From contig DATEQV010000452.1 in the NCBI GenBank assembly GCA_035272265.1, positions 1 to 16,255 on the forward strand: a stretch of DNA of 16,255 nt, written 5' to 3'. The notes under the pieces are model-generated. The model searched no databases. It was not told where the DNA came from and was given only the letters and a program-made list of their open reading frames with translations. The position numbers were made by a program, and so were the translations under genes. Positions 1 through 5,224 of the stretch are shown here, in pieces; positions within the stretch are counted from its first letter, which is position 1, and every line of letters begins with the position of its first letter. This stretch comes from Acidisphaera sp035272265 (GTDB lineage: Bacteria; Pseudomonadota; Alphaproteobacteria; Acetobacterales; Acetobacteraceae).

Positions 1-64
1 GCTCCACCACGAGCGCTTCCAACTCGGGGCGAGGCAGGCCAGGCAGATCGGCGGGCGGTGACAT
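1..64 (-). CDS. tnpC: IS66-family transposase TnpC, N-terminal fragment cut by window edge
   Basis: Reading the minus strand from an ATG at 64-62 gives 21 codons beginning MSPPADLPGLPRPELEAL, open to the window edge. This resembles the N-terminus of IS66-family TnpC (the DDE transposase), which often starts with a 'PADLP...' segment followed by a helix leading into a leucine-rich region. The gene starts about 75 bases inside an IS66-type terminal motif (GTAAGC, ending at 140), the right place for an element whose transposase begins near the end. Only the N-terminus is visible, so the catalytic residues and intactness cannot be judged. Seen: the reading frame and the terminus. Inferred: family assignment from a short peptide. 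Confidence 0.62.
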   Translation of the reverse strand, partial: MSPPADLPGLPRPELEALVVE

Positions 65-140
65 GCACCAACCGAATCGTACCGGCTCGCGTCGGGGGAA
101 GCGGAAAAATGCACGCCGCCCGGGGTTTTGCCCCGCTTAC
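1..140. mobile_element. Partial IS66-type insertion sequence (one end)
   Basis: Read inward on the minus strand from 140, the sequence begins GTAAGCGGGGCAAAACCCCG. IS66-family elements have terminal inverted repeats beginning GTAAGC. The tnpC start follows at 64. Inside the terminus is a small hairpin, CGGGG-TTTTG-CCCCG, at 121-135. IS66 elements duplicate 8 bp on insertion, so 141-148 (acgggtcg) is the expected duplicated target, but the other end lies outside the window and this cannot be verified. Confidence 0.6.
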
Positions 141-317
141 ACGGGTCGTCCCAGCATACCACCCACGCCACCACCCACGCTGCACGGATGATGGCCTCGT
201 CCCCAGGCGATCAAGCACAGCTTGACCTCATAACGACGCAACCCACCTGAGCGCGACCGGGCTGTATAGCATCGCCGCGTTCCGAAGGCTTCGAGCGCAC
301 CCGCTGAAGGATTGCGC

Positions 318-692
318 ATGTCGAAGAACGACAACGACCTGCACGTCGATACCGACCCAGCTGATGCGTCAGTTCGGATTGCAGGTTATCAAAACGGCGT
401 CCGACTGATCGGCTACCTTGGCCGAGCAGCGCTCGATGACTACCTTGCTCACTACAACTTCCCGCATCCGACGCCCGAGCAGCGCGAGAGCTTTGTCGGG
501 TATGAAGAGAACCGGCGGAAGGTGTGGAGCATGGTGATCCGAAAGTCCGAACAAGGCGACGGCCGTCCTGAGGTCAGACAAGGGACCGAGGTCCGCGTGG
601 TTCGGATTGATGCGAGCGAATTGCATCACGGCCCGAGGTTATCCGCTGCCTGCCTGATCATCCGGAAGGCCGGGTGGGGGCAGGGCTCGTAG
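318..692 (+). CDS. Small hypothetical protein, DUF1488-like
   Basis: The product is 124 residues from the ATG at 318. That start is preferred over the in-frame TTG at 312 because GAAGG at 306-310 sits 7 bases before it. Residues about 18-98 follow the DUF1488 pattern: VRIAGYQNGVRLIGYLGRAAL, then a region containing FVGYEENRRKVW, then a final strand EVRVVRIDASEL. DUF1488 proteins are small and of unknown function, common in alphaproteobacteria and on accessory DNA. The last 20 or so residues do not fit and may be read-through past the original end. No catalytic motif, signal peptide or membrane segment is seen. It lies between an IS66 end and a recombinase remnant, so it is probably accessory. 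The family resemblance is from memory of the pattern and is modest. Confidence 0.55.
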   Translation: MSKNDNDLHVDTDPADASVRIAGYQNGVRLIGYLGRAALDDYLAHYNFPHPTPEQRESFVGYEENRRKVWSMVIRKSEQGDGRPEVRQGTEVRVVRIDASELHHGPRLSAACLIIRKAGWGQGS

Positions 693-708
693 CGCAGCCG
701 CGACCCCG

Positions 709-1044
709 ATGCCTAGGGACTTCGAGCAGCTCCTGTCGGACGTGACCGGCAAAGTTCGCCAAGTGCGGGTGCCGAGGCACTTCGCGCGCTACCACATGGA
801 TACCGATGCGCTGCTTCCGTGGTGGCACCGAGCGGAGAGCCTTCACATCAGCGCCTTGGCGCTCGCGCGCGCTTTCACCGAGGAGGCGGGCGCCACAAGC
901 GCTTCTCCTCCTTTCAATCTGCGTCGTAGGCTCTTTGCGCTTCTGCTAGTTACGCGGTGCCCGGCGAGAACAACTCACGATGGCGTTGTCAAGCAGCCCA
1001 CGCGCAAAAAGCGATCGAAGCCCGAACCGGAGTTGCGACCGTAG
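709..1044 (+). CDS. Hypothetical ORF, possibly a gene fragment
   Basis: This ORF of 111 residues begins 16 bases after the DUF1488-like gene stops. The first 55 residues (EQLLSDVTGKVRQVRVPRHF, then MDTDALLPWWHRAESLHISA, then ALARAF) look like folded protein with alternating hydrophobic and charged positions. The second half becomes Arg/Pro/Lys-rich and looks like out-of-frame sequence. No ribosome binding site precedes the ATG. It may be the surviving start of a longer gene, or not translated. I recognise no family. From 1045 to 1308 I see no gene or repeat. Confidence 0.3.
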   Translation: MPRDFEQLLSDVTGKVRQVRVPRHFARYHMDTDALLPWWHRAESLHISALALARAFTEEAGATSASPPFNLRRRLFALLLVTRCPARTTHDGVVKQPTRKKRSKPEPELRP

Positions 1045-1308
1045 CCTGCTTGCAATGACCCAGACGCATGCCCGACACTCCCCGCATCAACAGCTGAAAG
1101 CTGCACATCGTGATGCACGATCTCGCCACGTTTCTTCAGACCGCCGCCGCTGTCTTGAAGATCGCCGAAGCCGGCTTCCGCGGGAGTAGACGGCTGCATA
1201 GAGAACTTGTCGAACGTCACGGGAAGGACCGTCGCGACGGGGATAGGTGACGCGCCGAGGCCGCGAAATCCAGACTGTCCAGAACACAGGCAAAGCGAGC
1301 GAAATACG

Positions 1309-2070
1309 ATGCCAATGTCTCTGATCGAAGTCTTGCGGGGCGGCGGTTACTATTGGCGGCGGGAACGCTTGGACAGCCCAGGGCATTCGATTGCTATCCC
1401 GAATGGCACACCGTTCAAGATCGCAACGGCTGGTCCGGCAAGCCACGATTACATCTCGGGGGTGGTGGAGAATGGCTTCTTCGCAATACGGGAGGGAGAG
1501 CTTGCGGGCCGACGATTTAAATCGGCTCATGAGGCCGTAAACACGGTCCGTGAGCCGTCGAGTAATGCGTTCCTGTTCATCAGCTTTTTCTTGGACGGGG
1601 GCTGGACGGTAGCCGAGGATTACAGACGCAATCCAAGCTCGGCCCTCGACGAAGCTGAAGAACAAGCTCTGCGTTCAGCAAGAGATGTATTGCGCGACCA
1701 TCCGAAGCTCGTGGGCAAATCCGAGCCGGAGCTTAACATTGTTGCGGCGCGCTATGTGGCGGACAAGCCGCAGATGATGCAGATGGCTCGCGAGCAGGTT
1801 GAAAACTATCGAGCACTCCCTCCCGACGAAATCAACCTGGAGCTACCCCGATCGCAGCCAATCGCCGTAGCCGCGCACCCAGGCCGGGTGCGAGAGCGGC
1901 GCGGGCCAATTGCGCGGCGGTATGCCGGACGCCACCTACGGCGCGCGAAACGCGGGCACGCCGATTATCAGCCACCAGCGTTGAACAGCCTTGGGTGGGC
2001 CGCTTCGATCTGTTCCTTGATCTCCGCCAAGGCTTTCCAGCGTCGAGCGCGGGCAACGTTGATGTCGTAA
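1309..2070 (+). CDS. Hypothetical protein with a probably chimeric C-terminus
   Basis: The frame is open from 1207, but the first 34 codons look non-coding. I take the ATG at 1309 (MPMSLIEVLRGGGYYWRRER), giving 253 residues. Residues 1 to about 180 read as real protein: a compact N-terminal part, then GRRFKSAHEAVNTV and SSNAFLFISFFLDGGW, then a charged helical segment. The 'F-K-S-A-x-x-A-V ... SSNAF' stretch faintly recalls the SPSAAA...NGW end of RAMA/DUF4357/DUF2924-type small domains, but that is not a firm assignment. From about residue 185 (position 1860) it turns Arg/Ala/Pro-rich, and 1968-2070 is antisense to a recognisable recombinase N-terminus. The original end is therefore probably lost. 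No function is proposed. Confidence 0.45.
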   Translation: MPMSLIEVLRGGGYYWRRERLDSPGHSIAIPNGTPFKIATAGPASHDYISGVVENGFFAIREGELAGRRFKSAHEAVNTVREPSSNAFLFISFFLDGGWTVAEDYRRNPSSALDEAEEQALRSARDVLRDHPKLVGKSEPELNIVAARYVADKPQMMQMAREQVENYRALPPDEINLELPRSQPIAVAAHPGRVRERRGPIARRYAGRHLRRAKRGHADYQPPALNSLGWAASICSLISAKAFQRRARATLMS

Positions 2071-2186
2071 GTCTTGAGCGTCCGCTTGATCCGGCGGCCG
2101 AGTTTGGACCGCAGCGATGGCGGGACCTCGACCACGACATACCAGCCCCGGCGGCGCTGGACGAGGTAGCGATTGTCCATCGGCAT
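1968..2186 (-). pseudogene. Phage-type tyrosine recombinase (integrase) N-terminal remnant
   Basis: The minus-strand frame, from an ATG at 2186 or 2180 (MPMDNRYLVQRRRGWYVVVE), continues with VPPSLRSKLGRRIKRTLKT and ARARRWKALAEIKEQ, then stops at 1968 after about 72 residues. This matches the DUF6538-type N-terminal domain of tyrosine recombinases: a Y-L-x-x-R-x-x-x-W/Y-Y strand pair, VPPxLRxxLGRR, then a helix rich in A/R/W. Such integrases are about 350-450 residues, with the SAM-like core-binding and catalytic R-H-R-Y domain C-terminal to this. None of that is found in any frame below 1968, so it is a stub. It probably marks where a genomic island or prophage once sat. Confidence 0.7.
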
Positions 2187-2311
2187 GATTGCCATCCACG
2201 CAGCCACCCACAAATAAACTGGTTTCGTGGGTTAGCTCAATGTCTTATGAAGTTCCAAAGGGCCACTCGTCGTGTCCGCTTGGGTCTACCACCGTCTGAG
2301 GCGGCCGTCGC

Positions 2312-2908
2312 GTGGCCGCCATGACGGGTGACGCTCCCCTCAAGGCCGCGGTGATCTACGGCTCGGTCCGCAGCGAGCGCCAGGGCATCAAGGCCGCGCG
2401 GTTCATGACGGGCGAACTGACGCGCCGGGGCTGGGAGGCGACGCTCGTCGATCCCAAGGACAGCTATCTGCCGCTGCTCGACCGTATGTACAAGGAGCTG
2501 CGCGACGACGCGCCGCAGACGCTGAAGGACCTCGCGGCGTTGTACCGCGGCGTCGATGCGTTCGTGATCGTCAGCGGCGAATACAACCACAGCATTCCAC
2601 CGGCGCTGTCGAACCTGCTGGATCACTTCCTGGAGGAGTATTTCTGGCGGCCGTCCGCGATCGTCTGCTACTCGGCCGGCGCGTTCGGCGGCGTGCGCGC
2701 CGCGATGCAGCTGCGCATGATGCTCGGCGAGCTCGGCATGCCGAGCATCCCGTCGATCCTGCCGTTTCCGCGCGTGGCGAGCGCGTTCAAGGACGACGGC
2801 AACCTGAGCGATGCCGGCTACGCATCCCGCGTCGACCGCTTCATCGCGGAACTGGCGTGGTTCGCGCAGGCCTTGCGCCGGCAGCGTGCCGGGGGCGTGC
2901 CTTACTGA
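2312..2908 (+). CDS. NADPH-dependent FMN reductase (flavodoxin-like)
   Basis: This is a cytosolic flavoprotein of 198 residues in the NADPH-dependent FMN reductase family (PF03358; SsuE/ChrR/azoreductase-like). These enzymes use NAD(P)H to reduce FMN or a bound-FMN substrate such as quinones. Visible signatures are the beta1 strand and phosphate loop AAVIYGSVRSERQG (residues 12-25), the flavin-contacting segment SGEYNHSIPPALSNLLDHF (88-106), and YSAGAFGG (120-127). Length is normal. The start is uncertain: GTG at 2312 has GAGG about 10 bases upstream, while ATG at 2321 (MTGDAPLK) lacks a clear site. The gene is convergent with the PRC-barrel-like gene at 2957 and separated from it by a perfect palindrome. 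The physiological substrate cannot be read from sequence. Confidence 0.85.
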   Translation: MAAMTGDAPLKAAVIYGSVRSERQGIKAARFMTGELTRRGWEATLVDPKDSYLPLLDRMYKELRDDAPQTLKDLAALYRGVDAFVIVSGEYNHSIPPALSNLLDHFLEEYFWRPSAIVCYSAGAFGGVRAAMQLRMMLGELGMPSIPSILPFPRVASAFKDDGNLSDAGYASRVDRFIAELAWFAQALRRQRAGGVPY

Positions 2909-2915
2909 AGCCTCA

Positions 2916-2943
2916 TGCGCCTCCGCCACGTGGCGGAGGCGCA
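2916..2943. terminator. Perfect 28-bp palindrome between convergent genes
   Basis: The 14-base arm TGCGCCTCCGCCAC is followed directly by its exact reverse complement, beginning 7 bases after the FMN reductase stop and ending 13 bases before the end of the convergent gene at 2957. The hairpin would have a stem of about 12 bp with a 4-base loop. There is no U-tract on either side, so a bidirectional stem-loop end for both genes is the likeliest reading, not a classical intrinsic terminator. Confidence 0.6.
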
Positions 2944-2956
2944 CGATCGCAAGGCG

Positions 2957-3280
2957 TCAGCCGATCGCAGGCAGGCGCTCTGCTGCGGCCGCCGACGCGC
3001 CGGTCAGCACCGCGTGGCCGCCGACGATCGTGACGTCGGTTGCCGGGACCGCGACGAGCCGGCGTCCGGGCGTCCGGTAGGAGCCTAGCTGCAGGACGGC
3101 CGTGCGGCCGTTGTCGGTGAGCGAGTAGACGCTGCCGATCAGGCCGCCGTTGCTGTCGTACAGCCAGTCGCCGAGGGCGGAGCGGGCGGGCGACGGCGTG
3201 GTCGACTGCGCCAGCGCCGGCGCGGCCGCGCCGAGCAGGCCGAGAGCGAGAGCAGTCGCCGCGTAGGTGAGCTTGATCAT
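2957..3280 (-). CDS. Exported PRC-barrel-like protein (paralog 1)
   Basis: The product is 107 residues with a clear Sec signal peptide: MIKLT, a hydrophobic stretch AATALALGLLGAAAP, and an A-L-A cleavage site near residue 24. The mature part is one small beta domain, GDWLYDSNGGLIGSVYSL..., with TPGRRLVAVPATDV. It follows the PRC-barrel pattern of a 'DSNG-x-IG-x-V' turn and a closing 'VAVP-x-x-D' strand. The start is supported by AAGGAA about 7 bases upstream. Over 58 aligned mature residues, 36 are identical to the product of 3479-3820, so the two are tandem paralogs. A periplasmic location is inferred; no enzymatic residues are apparent and the function is unknown. Confidence 0.75.
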   Translation of the reverse strand: MIKLTYAATALALGLLGAAAPALAQSTTPSPARSALGDWLYDSNGGLIGSVYSLTDNGRTAVLQLGSYRTPGRRLVAVPATDVTIVGGHAVLTGASAAAAERLPAIG

Positions 3281-3435
3281 GGTCGGTTCCTTTCCGTCTG
3301 GGGTTGGAGGATCGGCTGGCCCGACCGCGTTCTGCCGTCAGGACCATGCCGATGATGTTGGCGGAACCGTTCCGCGCCCGGTGTAAATGCGATCACTCAC
3401 GCCGTGGCGGCAATGAGCCGGGCAGCGGCATCGTA

Positions 3436-3473
3436 TGCGGAACGTGGCGGCGCGCATGCCGCTACGTTCCGCA
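3436..3473. terminator. Inverted repeat after the second PRC-barrel-like gene
   Basis: Two 16-base arms (TGCGGAACGTGGCGGC and GCCGCTACGTTCCGCA) flank a 6-base loop, with a single non-Watson-Crick position. The repeat lies 5 bases beyond the stop of the minus-strand gene 3479-3820, so it is placed as that gene's transcription end. No T-run follows. In the minus-strand transcript the imperfect pair is A.C; on the plus strand it would be a G.U wobble. Confidence 0.5.
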
Positions 3474-3478
3474 ATCGA

Positions 3479-3820
3479 TCAGTTCGTCGCCGGGGCGGCG
3501 GCGAGAGCGTCGGCGGTCATCGTGCGCAGCGTCGCGTGGCCCGCGACCTCCGCCAGGTCGGCGGAAGGCACCGCCACCAGATGGCGGCCGGGCGTCAGAT
3601 AGGTGCCGTACTGCACGATCACCGTGCGGCCGCCATCGGCGACGGCATAGACGCTGCCGACCAACTCGCCGTTGGAGTCATACAGCCAATGGCCGACCGC
3701 GGACTGCGGGTCGAACTCGGCCGCGGGCTGGGCGAACGCGGGCGCGGCGGCGCCGAGGGCCGCGGCTCCGAGGCCGGTGGCGAAGACGAGTGCAGCGGTT
3801 TTGTGTGCGAACGTCGTCAT
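3479..3820 (-). CDS. Exported PRC-barrel-like protein (paralog 2)
   Basis: The product is 113 residues from the ATG at 3820 (MTTFAHKTAALVFATG), with GGAG about 9 bases upstream. The frame is open further upstream, but those 28 codons are Arg/Pro-rich and non-coding in appearance. A Sec signal peptide is evident, with an A-F-A cleavage site around residue 32. The mature domain is HWLYDSNGELVGSVYAV... with TPGRHLVAVPSADL, PRC-barrel-like and 62% identical over 58 residues to the neighbour at 2957. It is divergent from the HxlR regulator at 3996, and the dyad in the shared gap suggests it could be under that regulator. Function unknown. Confidence 0.75.
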   Translation of the reverse strand: MTTFAHKTAALVFATGLGAAALGAAAPAFAQPAAEFDPQSAVGHWLYDSNGELVGSVYAVADGGRTVIVQYGTYLTPGRHLVAVPSADLAEVAGHATLRTMTADALAAAPATN

Positions 3821-3911
3821 GGTCGTTCTCCTGCATCTGCCGGGCGGCCGGCGGGGCCAATCCCCGCCCATACCATCCGGTAGCGTGATGAAACCAGACG
3901 GCAAGTGGCAA

Positions 3912-3931
3912 CTTGAAACCAGGCTTTCAAG
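3912..3931. promoter_or_regulatory. Candidate operator dyad in divergent gap
   Basis: CTTGAAA, six bases, then TTTCAAG form a perfect 7+7 inverted repeat. It is centred about 75 bases before the HxlR start and 100 bases before the paralog-2 start. HxlR-family winged-helix proteins bind as dimers to inverted repeats of about this size, often at their own promoter. It also contains TTGAAA, a -35-like hexamer, but I see no convincing -10 element on either strand. Operator function is inferred from position and symmetry. Confidence 0.4.
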
Positions 3932-3995
3932 GGATCATCTGTGCGACAGTTCGAAGAACATCGGCGGGGCCAAAGGTCGCCGCCGGGAGGACGCC

Positions 3996-4439
3996 GTGAA
4001 ACGCAAGCCGCTTAACGATGCGCCGTGCTGCATCGCCCGCTCGCTCGACCAGATCGGCGAGTGGTGGTCGCTGTTGATCGTGCGCGACATCCTGCTGCTC
4101 GGGCATCGCCGGTTCGGCGAGCTGCTCGAGAGCCTGGGGTGCGCGCGCAACATGTTGTCGGCGCGGCTCAAGCGGCTGGTCGCGTGCGGCATCCTGACGA
4201 CTGCGCCCGCCGCGGACGGCAGCGCCTACCAGGAGTACCGGCTGACCGAGAAGGGCCGCGACCTCTATTTGACGCTGATTGCGCTGCGGCAATGGGGCGA
4301 GCGCTGGAACAGCCGGCCCGACGAGATGATGCCGCATCTGGTCGAACGCGGGACCGGTACGCCGATCGCGCTGGAACTGCGGACCCAGGACGGGCGTCCG
4401 GTCGGATTGAGGGACATCGAAGTCCGGCGAGACGGCTGA
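3996..4439 (+). CDS. HxlR-family winged-helix transcriptional regulator
   Basis: The product is 147 residues from the GTG at 3996, chosen because GGGAGG at 3985-3990 lies 5 bases upstream and MKRKPLNDAPCCIARSLD matches a typical HxlR N-terminus. The HxlR fold is visible: LDQIGEWWSLLIVRDILL, then HRRFGELLESLGCARNMLSA, then RLKRLVACGILTT, wing residues, and YRLTEKGRDLYLTLIALRQW. Adjacent Cys11-Cys12 occupy the place where redox- or electrophile-sensing HxlR members carry a conserved Cys, so thiol sensing is possible but unproven. The TauE-like gene starts 10 bases downstream, indicating an operon. Likely targets are itself, that permease and the divergent gene. Confidence 0.88.
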   Translation: MKRKPLNDAPCCIARSLDQIGEWWSLLIVRDILLLGHRRFGELLESLGCARNMLSARLKRLVACGILTTAPAADGSAYQEYRLTEKGRDLYLTLIALRQWGERWNSRPDEMMPHLVERGTGTPIALELRTQDGRPVGLRDIEVRRDG

Positions 4440-4449
4440 TCCGCCGGCC

Positions 4450-5196
4450 GTGGCGGTCTACCTCGTTCTTTTCCTCGCCGCCTTGTGGGCCGGAGCGCAG
4501 AACGCGCTGGCCGGCGGCGGTTCGTTCGTGACGCTGGCGGCGCTGCTCTACAGCGGCATCGACGCGCGCGCGGCGAACATCACCAGCACCGTGGCACTGT
4601 TCCCAGGCCAGCTCGCGAGCGGCTGGCTCGGCCGTGAGCTGGTGGGCGGCATCGGCATCCTGTCGTTCCGCGCGCTGATGGTCATCTCTCTGGCGGGCGG
4701 AGCGGTGGGCGCGCTGTTGCTGCTGGCCACGCCGAGCAGCGTGTTCGAGCGGATGCTGCCGTTCCTGGTGCTGTTCGCGACCGGGGTTTTCGCCTGGGGC
4801 AGCTTCCGCCGCCGGTCGGGAGCCGATGCGAGGCGCCTGTCGGCGCGTGCCGCCGCCGCGGGGCAGTTCATGATCGCGATCTATGGCGGCTATTTCGGCG
4901 GCGGCATCGGGTTCCTGATGCTGGCGGTGCTGACGATGGCGGGTGTGGCGGTGCGCCGCGCCTCGGCGGCGAAGAATGCGCTGGCGGCGGTGATGAACGC
5001 CTCGGCGGTGGCGATCTTCGTGGCCTCGCCGGCGGTGTCGTGGCCGCGCGCGGCGGTGGTGTGCGCGGGCGCGATCCTGGGCGGCTATGGCGGCGTGTGG
5101 CTGGTCAAGCGCCTGAACGAGAGGCTCCTGCGCGCGCTGGTGGTCGGGATCGGCGTGGTGCTGACGGTGGCGTTGTTCGTGCGGGCCTACGGGTGA
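4450..5196 (+). CDS. TSUP (TauE/SafE) family membrane permease
   Basis: This is an inner-membrane protein of 248 residues with about seven or eight hydrophobic segments. TSUP signatures are clear: WAGAQNALAGGGSFVTLAAL near the N-terminus (residues about 14-33), NITSTVALFPGQLASG, and the second-repeat motif YGGYFGGGIGFLML around residues 144-157. The family (PF01925) moves sulfite, sulfoacetate, sulfonates or other organosulfur anions, generally outward; substrate cannot be told here. The start is GTG at 4450, ten bases after the HxlR stop, with a weak ribosome site, consistent with translational coupling. Co-transcription with a regulator and proximity to an FMN reductase is compatible with sulfur or oxidant handling, but that is inference. 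Confidence 0.85.
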   Translation: MAVYLVLFLAALWAGAQNALAGGGSFVTLAALLYSGIDARAANITSTVALFPGQLASGWLGRELVGGIGILSFRALMVISLAGGAVGALLLLATPSSVFERMLPFLVLFATGVFAWGSFRRRSGADARRLSARAAAAGQFMIAIYGGYFGGGIGFLMLAVLTMAGVAVRRASAAKNALAAVMNASAVAIFVASPAVSWPRAAVVCAGAILGGYGGVWLVKRLNERLLRALVVGIGVVLTVALFVRAYG

Positions 5197-5224
5197 GGGC
5201 GCGCGCCGGGCGACGTTCCGCGAC

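Noticed and set aside
137..334. Minus-strand ORF of 65 codons next to the IS66 end
   Set aside because: No ribosome site, Gly/Arg-rich translation, and it overlaps the start of the better-supported gene at 318.
1087..1665. Minus-strand ORF of 192 codons
   Set aside because: Arg/Ser/Pro-rich with no motif, antisense to the better-supported frame starting at 1309.
2227..2242. CGTGGGTTAGCTCAATG resembles the 5' acceptor and D-stem start of a tRNA beside the integrase stub
   Set aside because: No anticodon arm, T-arm or matching 3' acceptor follows in the next 70 bases. The likeness is about ten bases and could be chance, so I do not call a tRNA fragment or attachment site.
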